Assembly: GCA_921293015.1 (NCBI GenBank) | Contig: OV121082.1 | Span: forward strand, 25,123,497 to 25,187,496 | Direction of reading: 5' to 3' | From: Phorcus lineatus | Lineage: Eukaryota; Mollusca; Gastropoda; Trochida; Trochidae | DNA length: 64,000 bases | In this document: in pieces, positions 31,825-44,007 of the stretch | Layout: every line of letters starts with the position of its first letter | Numbering within the stretch: the first letter of the stretch is position 1 | Made by a program: the position numbers and the translations under genes | Notes under the pieces: model-generated | The model's input: the letters and a program-made list of their open reading frames with translations, nothing else | Told to the model about the DNA's origin: nothing | Database searches by the model: none

Positions 31825-34800
31825 CGAGCTGTGAATTAGGGACAAACGTTATATGCAGGTCACTACGCCAGGTAGGTGATAATTGCTCTCTTTCTCAGGT
31901 GTAAATGGGCAGCGTTCCTTAATCGTACACCCCTCAACTGTGTGTTCCGCGACAGGTAAACAAGTTCTGCATTATGGGTATCACCGGTTTACATATGTCT
32001 ATATACAACAAAAGGATGTCTACGTGACAGGTTTAGTATCGTTTAATCGCCCATATCTTATAATGTCAGCGATACTTGCCAGATGACAGAAGACGTTTTA
32101 CAAGGAAGAAAGGCGTTCTAGAAGAACCTTCTGCATTAGGAATGTAAATATTCAGAACATACGATATTTTCATATGTGAGGCGATTCATCTTACTTGAAA
32201 TTGACATTTAAAATAAAACGTCTTGTGAGTCACAAGATTTATTCACACATATTCATATGAAAGTTAGTTCAACTCAGCAAAGTTAAAGACTTTTATGTGT
32301 TAAAACCTTTTTCAATGAGTAAAAATCCAACATAATCAATCGTTAATATTCACAATGTGTATGTTTACGACCACAATTCAACAACAATGACTACAATTAA
32401 CGGGGTGAGACTTCACATACCCAAGCATATAAATTACCATTCTTTCAAAATGTGCACAATAAATTCGACAAAGTGGCTTATGACAATCATCCTGCATGAA
32501 ACCTCGTCACCAACCGTCACGAGTTGTTGACAGACATTGACAACCTGTCATGTACATTCCACCAGCTGATACAGACTTTTATGTCGATTACAGAAATAGC
32601 TTATAAGAATTGACCATCAATTAAACAGCTGATCGAGCGTGGGAGTAAGGGACTGTGACAAGTCTTCTTAGGATATTTTAACAAAACATCATTTTACACA
32701 TCTTGATGTTTTACAATAAAATAAATATCATTATACAATGTGAAAATACAATTCAATTTAAAATATGTTATCAAAATCTCACAATTTGGGGTTTGAATGC
32801 TGACAACGTTTTAGTACAAGGAGATTACATAAAACACGATATAAGAGCTAAAGAGAGGTAAAGTGAAATGTGAAAATGTAAAAGGTAATGTAAAATATAG
32901 TAAAAGTACACATATTGTAAACAATCTAAAAGGTGAACTAAAAGAATACAGAAAATAAGATATATACCCATACATAAAATATATGCTGTAGAGCTTTTCA
33001 TAAACAACTTTCTGTGCATAAACACTTTTCAGAACATGCTTCCTAGAAGCGGAAAATCACAGTGAATGATTAAAAAGATTAAATCAACAGGTGACTGACA
33101 GACTATTATGAAAATGAAAAATGCAAATTATATAAGGGAGTCAAATATATCATCTTAACAAGGAACAAGGAATGTAATGACATGCTTTCAGAAGTTCGGG
33201 ACAATGAAAGGTAGAAAAGCGTGACACTTCCTCTTCCTGTACCATACCTTGATACAAAAAATGGGGAAGGTCGTGCAGCACGTGGGCAGGAAGCAATGTA
33301 CAAGGATATTTGTGGATATGCACGTGCAAGTGTCAATCGTATGAGCATTACAGGGATCCGGGCGGAATGATTACTTTTGTTTTAATAGTACATATTTATA
33401 TATTTAAACATGCCAGCATGTGCTCCAAGCGGGAAAATGGTTTTGAAACAAAAATCACTTCAAGGAATTTGACAATGAAAAATGGTCAAAACAATGCAAT
33501 GATTTCATAACACATTTTATGCTCAGTTGTTTATCCGATATTCAATACCGACAATAGATTCTAAAACAACGACAACATACATCAAGGCGAAAAATCATTA
33601 GAAATAGATATTATATTGATTGAAAAATACATACCTGAAACGACCTATTTAACAGGGATAAACAATTAATGTTACTAAGGGTTGATTAATGACCATTAAC
33701 ATTGTTATTTATAAATGGTTTCTATGGTTTCATGTATTTCGTTTTGCAACATTACGCGCGTTGATGAACTTATTCTTAGTGCGTGGGATAGTATGTAAAA
33801 CCAATAGACGACCGCCCATCAGCAGTGGTAGATTTGCCACTGTTATAGATTTCCCAATATTGCGCGACATGGTAAATGACATGGATTTGTAAAGCATTAA
33901 TAAAAAGAAACATCAGCAACATCCGAAAACCGGATTGACGACACGTTTTACTGAACCGGCGTGGTGAATACATCAAACGTTTAACTGACCCGGGGAGTAA
34001 TTTAACCTTTTTGGTTAAATTGTATTGATAATCAAGCGTACATTTGTGAGTGATATGATTAAAAGAAAGTCAAAGATAGTCCTATTTTCTTCGGAAGCAC
34101 AACATGTAAACATGTCTTCGTATTCCTTCCCCTAAAAACGTTCATGCCGGTTTCAGTCATTCTCATTAAACAGGTCGAAAGTTAACGGTGCTAGTGAATA
34201 ACCATAAAGAAAAAATATTTCTAAAAATATCACCACACTGAATCATCAATATTTAACACATATCATTTAACATAAAAACGAATATAATGTAAGTAATATA
34301 TCGAGTTTCTTGATATCATGAAAGGAATCTCGTATTTGTGTGATTGAGTTCGTTGAAAATATAATTGTTTATTACACTGTTAGGAGCTCCTTAAATATGT
34401 CGTCCATGCTAATGACATTAAGTTAGATTTTAACCAGCATCTTTCGCGAGTCTCTTCACTTAAAGATAGTGTCTAACTTATATACCGAGAGACGCAGAAT
34501 CTCATCTAGGGGAGTACCATAGTCAGAGTCTCAATGTAACAGGCGTTAACATGCAGTCTCCAATCACAAAGGAGACTCAAATAGTTTTCAAAGTAATGGG
34601 TTGACCCCGTGTAATGAATGACCAACGAAACGAACCACACAAGATAACGGGCATTTGCTGAGCGTGCATTGTTGAATGTATACTGGGTATAACTGTTGTC
34701 TGTAAGTAAACATAGACTGATGTTACTAACTCTGGACTCTTTACCTAGAACCCATAACAAGTTTTAACGGACCTCAGGTTGGTAATTAATTAAACCCTGT

Positions 34801-35394
34801 ACACGCCCGATGTCAGTTTAGTACATGAACATGGTTTGCTAATATCGCGACTTGTTAGTAAAGCGGTGAATAAAGGAGTATATAGGTCTTACAGGAAGTT
34901 GTATCTTACATGTAAAGGGCCTGTAGCAGTAGAATTAATTAATTTCTTCAAATTTTCCCCAAAAGGTATAAGTATATGGCAAATGTAAATTGAACACAAA
35001 AAGAAACGTGACATCTCTTTAAAGTTTAATTCTCTTATGAAAAGAGAAGGATTAAAATTTCTGTATTTGGTAACTGTTGAAAGAAAATAACGAATGATCT
35101 TGTCCAAAACAAAACTGATTTCATTTTTAACACCTTGCAAGCGTTATTAAAGTAAACAAAAACATTTTGGTTCACTTTCTTACCGTTTTACAATTTTCCC
35201 TTCCATTTTCAAATGATCGAATACATAGGACATGATATTTGGCGATTACATTATTATCAGTAAATTCTCAAGTCTGTTAGTTAGTACTAAAACCTAAACA
35301 TATGGGATGTTAAAACACAACAAAGTTTCTCTGAGCGCATAAGTTTTAATGTTATTCCCTTTAAAAGTTGTGTAACATTTCTTTTGGTGTTCAA

Positions 35395-35590
35395 TTTATT
35401 TTCTTCAGAGGGTCAAAACATCTCAAGATCAACCCGACCATCCATTTTTGTAGAAACAATAATCAAGTAGCCAGCAAAAGCCATTGGTGACCATTTTATG
35501 TGAACACCTTTTACTCATTTGAGGTAGGGAAATGGATTCGCATAGCTTGATCGATCATGGTACATTCGTTTAAACCGATTCTCTTTTGAA
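35395..35590 (+). repeat. Dispersed repeat, second copy of the 2855-3010 family
   Basis: Same orientation and word order as 2855-3010: ATTTTCTTCAGAGGGTCAAA, ACATCTCA, GACCATTTTATGTGAACACC, GGATTCGCATAG and GATCATGGTACATTCGTTT. The copies have diverged by substitutions and short indels. Confidence 0.6.
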
Positions 35591-38311
35591 ATTGCATTGT
35601 CTTGCAATTAGAAGCATTTATTTTCGTGTTCATGAGGTCACTTTATTATTTTTAGAAAACCGTGCTACTGGACCTTTAAAATCCTTTTATTACACTAGTA
35701 GGGGTTGGGGATCGTGGGGGTTGAGATTTAAACAAAAACATTTTGTACGCTAATCGGTACAGCATGATGAAAATATCAGAAGTCGAAAATAGGACAATGC
35801 ACCATTGGCGGGCGCCATATATTCTAAATTTTATCAATACAGATTTATCGAAACAGAAATAAAGTTTTTAATTGGAATCGTCCAATAAGTCACTTCACTA
35901 GTTTCCATGTAAACGGGTATCAATTTTTGCACATAAACCGATGCATGTGAAACAAGCAAGTCTAATGATATGATCTGAACGAGTATAAACATTTAAAAAC
36001 TTATTACTGTTTTGTGAGAAATACTTAGTGCCCATTTCACGAAAATATTGTAGGCCATATCCAATATTAGTAATATAGATGACTTTGATAGGTTTATAGA
36101 TCATAAATGAAAACCCAGAAACTGAGAAAAGTTATAAAATTTAAAGAAACTGAAATATGTGCAACATTTAAAAAAACATTTTCATAAACATTTTGATTGC
36201 AGATGATCTTAAATAAAGATCTTTAAATACCAACGGTAGATCTATGTTTGATAATAATATCTCAATTTTCAAAACGCATCTTCTATATGATAATAGATAA
36301 ACACTATCGCAGACATTGCGTATATTACACAGCTACGCAATCATTCGTTTACACACAAATTGCTGATGTCTCAAAATCAACTATTCAAAGAAGTCTGGTT
36401 AATGACACGTTATGTTTAATACTACACGGAAATCATGTACTAATACTACATGAAGGTTCTTATATTCACATTAAATTCACAACATCATTTCAAAGTATTG
36501 GTGACATATGCCACTTGTAAAAGGCTACACTCCGTGCTCAATCTATTAACTGAAGTATGTCGATAGAATCAAATTAAACGACCCACGACTCATACAATAA
36601 TTATATAATACTTAATTCTATTTAATTTGAAATAAGAAACATTTACAAAATAATTGTCAAATTGATAATATGCATATTAGTGGATATCAAATTGTAATGG
36701 AAAACATTCCCATTGAAATTGCAGCTATAGAGATATATAAATCAAACTACAATCGGATACAATGTTTGCATTAAAAAACGGGTGTATCTGGTAATACGCC
36801 TACGACAAGTATAGTAAACCTGAAACCACCCAATCGTAAAACGTTAATGTACATACTATTACTGCATCAAGTATAGGCGAGTGTTTTCGTGAGAAATAAT
36901 GTCTTTAAATTCGTGAACGGGCGAAGGTCATGGATTCCTCCTGTTGTTTCGTTGTATATTTCAGCATTGAGGGCAGTAAGTATGTAAAACTTACACTCGC
37001 GCTCTCTGTGACGTTTGTACATTTCAACTCGGGTAGATCGTGAGTTTCGTGCATGAAAATTAGTTGTTTGTACTTGCTGAGGACTCAACTTGTATATTGC
37101 TTCGTTCTGCACGTGCAACAGCCCACGCATTTTTCTTGTTCTTTGTCTTGGGCATGGGACGCTATGACCTAGGAAATAATGTTCATAAACAACATTGTTT
37201 GAACTTCCTATAAATATTAGCAGTTACCTATATCAGTGACCGTGTGTTGGTCAGTTGTGCTATAAGTTCTTTTGTCCTCTGAAATATACTGAAATATGAT
37301 ATGCTTGTTCTGTGTCGTGTTTATACAACGGTGCTGTAAGTAAAACAGGCGACACAGAGCAAACTCGGTGAAGGTTTCAAGAAACCGATATGCTGTGTAA
37401 TAGATTAAGTGTTCATTAGCTGTCATATGTGGTTTATGTGAAAGATAAATGCATGAAATTTTGATAAAGTGAAGTGACTGTTTTGATGCGCCATTGACTA
37501 TTTATAGTTTGTGTAGAAATACAATGTTGTGCACCATTTATACGTAAAAGAACATTATAAAGTCAACATATCCTACTCGGAGTTATCACAAAAGTGTACT
37601 TCTTCTTGAATCGTGTCAAGGATGCGTGCTATCAAGGACTACGGAGTTTTTAAACGCACTGGTTACCCCTGCAGTACATTAATTAGGTTAAATCATATTT
37701 TATTCGCAAAGAATCAGACTGAGAACAAGCCATCTACTATAAAAACTCTCGCTTTATTAAGTGCACTTTGAAGAAATCAACATTGCCGTTTTCGCAACAT
37801 GGGGGTCTGCATGGTTAATCATTCAGACACTATTTTATATCGTATTCATATGATGAAGCAGAGACCATGTCTAATTACTTTTTCTTAACAATATAATGTT
37901 GAAATACAGCAACCTTGTCTGTCCATTATTGATATCAGGGCAATAACAGCCACTATTCCTACACACATTCCATCATTCTGCGCAATATTGACAGTTTTCA
38001 TGAATAATGTACATTCTAATATCGCCTTTGATCGATTTCACACAGTCCCTATGCAGAAAAAAGTTGAATGTGATGTCGTTGTGTCTTTGAAATCTGAGCG
38101 CGGAGAAATATTGATTACTTCAAAACGTTTGTTTTAGATAACATTGAGACTTAGATTACATCTATAGATATGATATAGCTTCCATTGAATGAAAGTAAAA
38201 TGTTCTGCAAACGCTTCAAATTGCCGTGAACGCACTAAATATATTTAAATAAATCAATATTAAATCATATTCACTAGTGCGAAGCTTGAGATTTCGTAAT
38301 ACATACACACA

Positions 38312-38341
38312 TCCACACGCACACACACACACACACATATA
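38312..38341 (+). repeat. Left half of a split (AC)n(AT)n(GT)n microsatellite
   Basis: An AC run ending in ATATATA abuts the left end of the Tc1-like element; ATATGTGTGTG resumes directly beyond its right end (39835-39855). The two halves fit together as one compound microsatellite with the element inserted at a central TA. Confidence 0.65.
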
Positions 38342-39834
38342 TAAACTCACGGGCAAAAGAAACTATACCAACATTGTGTTGTTGTTATCAACATTATCAG
38401 ATATGTCACATAAATAATGTGATACTCGTTTGAAAGACAATTTAACTGACCATGTTTTGATCGAAATTTGGAAAAGGTGGCACTTAAGTTAATGCAGTAG
38501 AATGCAATGAATGGCACTGGGGGTAAATGTCAATTTGCAAAAATAAACAAGTGTTTATAGAGGCTACAGAAAGCGCTTTTATTCACAAAGGGAACACTGG
38601 AAAACAGTCAGTATCTGGTATATCCTCCGTTGCTTTGAATACAGGCCTGCACACGTCAACGCACAGAATTTACAAGGTGCCTGATGACGTCATTAGGGAT
38701 GGCTTGCCATTCCTCCGCGAGTGCCTGGATTAACGTTTGCCGACTTGATGGAGGTGGATTTCTCTGCCGTATTTGCCTGTCCAAAGGATCCCACAAGTGT
38801 TCGATCGGTGATAAATCCGGTGAGTGATCCGGTGTTTGTCGTAAGGAAGTCTCTTGTGACTCTGGCTGTGTGGGGGCGAGCATTGTCTTGGAGGATTACT
38901 CTTGGATTTCTCAGGAGGTAAAGGAGCACCACAGGACGGTGTAGCCTTGGGCATTCAATTACGGTATGGTCCCTGCACATTCCACCCCAAACCATGACGC
39001 TACCGCCGCCGAATGTCACAACCTACTGGAAAGAACATGCGGGCGTTATCTCTCCTCTCCGATGATAAATGCGCACTCAGCTCTGTGTAACTGAAACCTG
39101 CTTTCATCTGTAAACAAAATTCTTTGCCAGTTCCTGTTCTGCCACCGCCGTACCATTCTTGCCCACTGGTGACGGTGACGGTAACGTCGGTCACGTCGGC
39201 TCAGCATCATCCCGCGGAAGGGCCGGTACGCTCGAATGTCATGTTCACGAACACGTCTGGCCACTGTCCTTCTGCTGATAACACGGTGTAACGTTGTTGC
39301 TGCTGATGACGTCACTTTGACGTTACGATTGCGTAGGTGAATCGTGCGGATTTAGCGGTCGTCGTTTGCGGTTGTGACCCTGGGTCTTCCACTTCTTGGC
39401 CGGTCCTGGGTCCCACCTTTCTGTATCATTCTTGTGTGCAGTCTGGTTATCGTAGTGCGGGTGCAGTTGAAGATATGAGCAACGTGGGTGTGACGTGCGC
39501 CCAACTGCAACATACCAATCGCTCTCTCTCGTTCCTCTGTGGTAAGTCTCGGCATGTCAATTGTTGTGTTCTTTACGACTGAGGTCTAAAGCATGCAGAT
39601 TCGTGGTTTGTATACAGTTCGGTGCCAAATGAACGTGATGCACGTGCATACCATTTTGCTCGAAAAACGTGTGACAAAGTCCATATTTGGTAAGAAACAT
39701 GATTTTTTTTCTCGGTAATTATGAACTTGTGTTCTTGTGACATAATTTGATAATAAAAATTCCATTTCAAAAGCTAGTTTCAACTTTTTAAAACAGAAAA
39801 TATTTTGGTATAGTTTCTTTTGCCCCTGAGTTTA
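38342..39834 (-). mobile_element. Tc1-like DNA transposon, degraded, minus orientation
   Basis: Inverted ends AAACTCACGGGCAAAAGAAA on the left and, as complement, AAACTCAGGGGCAAAAGAAA on the right; both continue with CTATACCA, one mismatch in about 28 bp. TA-rich flanks make the exact TA duplication ambiguous. The length of about 1.49 kb is near that expected of a Tc1-like element. The minus-strand transposase inside is broken. Confidence 0.9.
38656..39555 (-). pseudogene. Tc1-family transposase (DD34E), broken by one stop and at least two frameshifts
   Basis: Starting at 39555 the frame encodes an N-terminal helix-turn-helix region (ERERAIGMLQLGARHTHVAH) and the GRP hinge (RPRSGRPRVTT). A TAA at 39352-39354 interrupts it, after which the same frame continues through the second helix-turn-helix (RRTVARRVREHDI) to ILFTDESRFQL, the first catalytic Asp. 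A frameshift near 39020-39050 leads to SVMVWGG and VILQDNARPHTA (second Asp). A further shift leads to SPDLSPIEHLWDPLDRQIR, with the catalytic Glu. All catalytic residues survive, but no full-length protein can be made from this copy. Confidence 0.9.
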
Positions 39835-42538
39835 TATGTGTGTGTGTGTGTGTGTGATCTAAAACGTGACGTCATTATCACTATAATGTAAACCTCCCTG
39901 AGGATAAAGTTGAAACATGTAAGAGGAAATAGGCGTTGTTAATCTTTAATAATTTGAATATATATACTATTAAACTAAAAAATTAAATCATGCTCAAAAA
40001 TGCCCATACTATAAAGCACAAAGGTTACATCTAGGTTCAAAATCCTGACGAATACCAAACATTGACATGACACACTTGAAAACTCGATGTTTCTTGGTAA
40101 ATCCTCCAATTTTCGTACTGAGAGCAAATAAAACGTAAATTAAAATGAACAGTCAAGCATTTACAAAATTTGTAGAACCGTGCACTTTAATCAGTCAATT
40201 TCCGAGACAAACTCAAAAGAACAAAGGTATTTCACGTAGGTAAATTGAATGTAGAGTGATCTTATTTCCTTAACAACATACGAACAACAACAATTCTGTT
40301 GTCGATAATTCCGGACAAGACAGCTCTCTAAGAATGTCCAGCACTCTGAAAGGGGGAGAGGATGTAATACAAGCCAATATTTGTCCCCTCAACAAACAGC
40401 CAGACGGCCATACACGGTCCCCAGACCAACGGTCGATCGGGGGACGGGGGAGTGAAGGATTTACGTTTATCCGTTAGAAAGGACAGACGAAAATAACCCC
40501 TCTAGTCCATCTTTGAATCGGAAGGTTCTTAGGTGCAAGTTTGGTGGTGAAGTTAAGGATTAGGAAACAGGTTCAGATTGCTTCCGGGACCACAACAGAT
40601 CTGAACCTTTGACCACTGGTCAAGAAATGATGCCTCTTTGATTACATTGTTGAAATACTTTGTTTTGGTGTTGTCCATTTCAGTATGATTGGCAAAGCTT
40701 GATGTTGATACGTTAATGATAACATTGCTGAAACGCTGTTGTGTATTTGATGAGGGGTTAGAACTACGATGGAGAAGATAAACCTTCTTAAAACTTCACC
40801 CTGAAATTTATATCGAGATGTCAACTGCAAAAAGAACATATTTCTATAAATCATTCACGACCATTATAGAGTATCTTTGCGTTCACAAACTCTCCTCTTC
40901 ACACAGCTGATCCTAAAACAATGACATGTACATGCAAGATGAAACCAACATTCCATACATGTAATTATTTATGCGACTTCACGCGTCGAGCGGACACGGA
41001 AGAGCAAGTCACTTAATTAGGACAGGTAAACACCAACATCAAAGCCATTATGCATCTCAACGGACTGAGAGTATATCAGCATACAATACAGGTATACATC
41101 TCATCAAAGCCTCACCTGAGAGTATATAAGCAAAGACATAGCTGACCACATGGTTAAACAATAACGGATAATGACAGCAATGTTGACATTGTGATAATGA
41201 GGGAAGAGGCCATAACGTTCCTTTATGCTTTCACTGTTTTATGTTCCACAATACGCCCAGGAGACAACGAGAGTCCCCATGGCTTAAATGGTCTTAGAAT
41301 GTCCAGTAAACGGTCTAGCATAACATGTGTGTATATTATTGATAGGAGTTAAGCGGTGGGTTATGAATTACAATGGGATGGCCGTTGTATCTGTTTATAG
41401 CTTGTGGTTCTTTTCCACTGTGTTCTAGTTCATGTACCAGATGGTTGTTCTTCAGATGAGACGTGACGAGTCATAGCTTGAGTTCACAACTCATAGAGAC
41501 ATATGCAAATAAAAAATATGATAATAACTTACTTTTGTTTCTTTTAAGCGTCGGCAGTTCTCGTTGGCTTTTATTAATTATCGATATACACATATCGGAA
41601 AAATATTCATTATATGAAACGCAAAGGCAAGATTTAGCTTGCCATGTTTGCAATGTTACGTCTTCTTGTCTCTTACTTGACTTCACGCCCGATGTCGGTG
41701 ATTTTGGGAAGCCGCTTATGTTGGAAAGGTATAGATATTCAAAAGTATGATTTCCTCCGAATAAAGCTACTTCGATCTTAAACAGGAACATCTAAATCTA
41801 TCTTTATTATGATATGGTCACGACGCTCGGAGCTCCACATCGACATAGTCATCGCTATTGCTCGGAATATACACACCTTTGGGTTTCCGATCCGCGAGCC
41901 ACTGGCACTAAATATCCTAAATTCAGTCCACTTGATCGGAATTATCCGCCTATTCCTTTGATTTCCAGTGCTTGATGAAAAAGGGCACATACGAATGAAA
42001 TAAACTTTTGTATAAAGTGAAACGTTAAATATACAACCAACCCTAATTAAACTCTCAATATATATTTCGGTTTAGTCTGTTTCCTGTCTGGTTTCTTAAT
42101 TGTGTCACATTTTAACCACAACAGTATCAAGCATGTTCTTGGTAAAGCTTCGTTGTCTCGTCATTCGTTCAACAATCTTTTTATTTTGAAGCCTCTCTTT
42201 GAGGAGAAACAATTTAGGGTAAAAGAAATCTCTGTAAATAGAAATTCCCCAAGCCTTCCTTGTTTCGCGCTAGGGTAAGATGGTTTCATTTTTTGCGTCA
42301 AAGATTTGAATGGCTCAGTTAGAGAAAAATCTTTCCTGAAAGAAACTGTTCGCTCAGGATTGCACTATGTTAAAGAACAAAACCGATCTGAGGTTTTGTT
42401 TGAGAAAGTTAGCTTACGGCAGAGGAAAATTGAGGAAGGCCGAAGGCTATAACTTTCTAAAACAAAACCGAGGGGAGGTTTTATCTAACTTATGAAACGA
42501 TTAAAGACAAAGTAAATACAGAATTTTGATAATTGGTA
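39835..42538. other. Intergenic stretch between the two Tc1-like elements
   Basis: No coding exon recognised. 40340-40470 is comparatively G+C-rich with G-runs (GATCGGGGGACGGGGGAG). 40980-41110 contains homeodomain-type ACTTAATTAGG and AGGTAAACACC words that could mark a regulatory element. Both remarks are impressions, not evidence of function. Confidence 0.35.
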
Positions 42539-43708
42539 TACTATCCCAAAAAATTTACGCATAGGTGATTTTTCATAATTGAAATCGAAATATTTTTATT
42601 TGTATTAATTTTATTGTCCAAAAAAGTAATGATATTGATGATACTGACAAGTTGCTTTCGTTTTCTTTTCCAAAAATGGATCTTACATGGAAATTTTGAC
42701 TTTGTTAAACATTTTAAGGGTAAATCAAAAACGCTTCGCCACAACGCAACACGTGCAATTACGCACGTGAAACTTTTGTGGAAAATGCATGCAGTGTGTG
42801 GCTTTAAAAAGGGATACCGCATTCGGATTTGCCGCTTGTTTGGAGATTGATTTTAAGACACTCCATGGTGGCACGTCTTGATGCTATAACAAGAAACATC
42901 GCCATCGGAAGACTTCAAGCTGGAGAGTCCCAATCTTCGGTGGCAGGACGTTTCCGTGTTAGCCAAAGCACCATTTCAAGACTTTTTGCCAGGTTCGTCA
43001 AGACCAACACGACAAATGAGAGTCCTCGTTCAGGCAGGCCATGTGTCACCACACCAGCTCAAGATCGCTACATCCGGGGCATCCATTTGCGTTATCGCAC
43101 AACTACCGCCGAGAGTACTGCAGGCAACATACCAGGACTGAGAAGAATTTCAAGCCAGACTGTACGGAACAGGTTGAGGGAGCATGGATTGAGAGCCAGG
43201 AGACCCTACGTTGGCAACGTTCTACGTCGTCAACACCGTGTCAATCGACTTCGTTGGTGTAACACAGTGAGTGTTTGGAATCTTCGCAACTAGCGCCTAG
43301 TTTGGTTCAGTGATGAATCCAGGTTCCTATTGGAACTTGGTCGACGTCTTCGTCAGCGTTAACAACAGCCACAAACTCTACAAGAACTGGCTTTATTTGT
43401 GCAGCAGGAGTGGCAGATGATTCCAAAACCAACCATATAGCGTCTAATCCAGTCGATGCCAAGGCGGGTGAGAACTGTCATCAACGCACAAGGTGGCCAC
43501 AACAAATACTGACTTTCTGCGGACGTCTGTGAAATATTGTGAAAGCCATATCTAACATTTTTACGTAATTTTGTTAATTGATATCTCTTTAAATCTGATG
43601 TAAAAAATCACACTTGTAACTTCATTTCCTTTGAATTTATATGCGTTTGAAAATACAACAATTTCTCCTAACAAATCTGGCTATGCGTTTCTTTTTTTGG
43701 ATAGTATA
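42539..43708 (+). mobile_element. Tc1-like DNA transposon with deleted catalytic core, plus orientation
   Basis: The left end TATACTATCCCAAAAAATTT and the complement of the right end, TATACTATCCAAAAAAAGAA, form inverted repeats that then share ACGCATAG. TA lies at both edges. The total of about 1.17 kb is several hundred bases short of a typical full copy, in line with the missing middle of the transposase. Confidence 0.85.
42829..43520 (+). pseudogene. Tc1-family transposase, internally deleted
   Basis: The open frame to 43293 encodes the DNA-binding half: helix-turn-helix (RNIAIGRLQAGESQSSVAGR), RVSQSTISRL, the GRP hinge (SPRSGRPCVTT) and the second helix-turn-helix (RISSQTVRNRLREHGL). After a TAG the same frame gives RLVWFSDESRFLLELG, the first catalytic Asp. 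The sequence then jumps to the C-terminal tail (ALFVQQEW, IQSMPRRVRTVINAQGGH). The second Asp and the Glu of the DD34E triad are absent. It belongs to a different Tc1-like lineage from the 38-kb element, as both ends and protein differ. Confidence 0.88.
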
Positions 43709-43832
43709 TTTACACGACTTCAATGATATTCAATGCTGAGAGTTCAAATGTTTTGCGCACACCCAACCCTGCACGTGCTTTACAACCGCAACCAATGCAG
43801 TACACGTGAACTACAATTTTCGTATTTATCGT

Positions 43833-43915
43833 GGTCCTCTGTGGCCAAGTTGGTAAGAGCGCCGGTTTAACAAGCCGGGAATGTTGAAAGAATTGAATTT
43901 TCTAGTTTGTGATAT
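43833..43915 (+). repeat. tRNA-like sequence (Val-AAC-like anticodon arm), degenerate
   Basis: GTCCTCTGTGGCCAAGTTGG has an A-box and D arm. CCGGTTTAACAAGCCGG forms an anticodon arm whose 7-nt loop TTAACAA would place AAC (Val) at the anticodon. A weak T arm (AGAA, loop TTGAATT, TTCT) follows. The acceptor stem does not close, so a tRNA pseudogene or the head of a tRNA-derived SINE is more likely than an active gene. Confidence 0.45.
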
Positions 43916-43980
43916 TTTATGATGGTATCTCATCAGAAACATGAATCATTTCCATTTAAAAGAAAATTTCTAAGGAAAGC

Positions 43981-44007
43981 CCCGGGATTTCTTGGAGAAA
44001 TCCCGGG
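43981..44007. other. Perfect hairpin, 12-bp stem and 3-nt loop
   Basis: CCCGGGATTTCT pairs fully with AGAAATCCCGGG around TGG. It lies about 70 bp after the tRNA-like sequence and has no following T-run, so it is not a simple terminator. It may be part of a retroposon body. Confidence 0.7.

Larger units (their letters stand above)
31825..38341. other. Long intergenic stretch, no gene recognised
   Basis: No assignable coding exon. 32480-32650 is less AT-rich and has CAGCTG-type E-box words and several short inverted motifs. That could be a regulatory element, but nothing in the sequence proves it. 35395-35590 repeats the 2855-3010 family. Confidence 0.4.

Noticed and set aside
41463..41791. 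Overlapping frames of 95 and 106 codons on opposite strands
   Set aside because: Neither shows a recognisable domain, splice context or composition different from the surrounding DNA; treated as chance.
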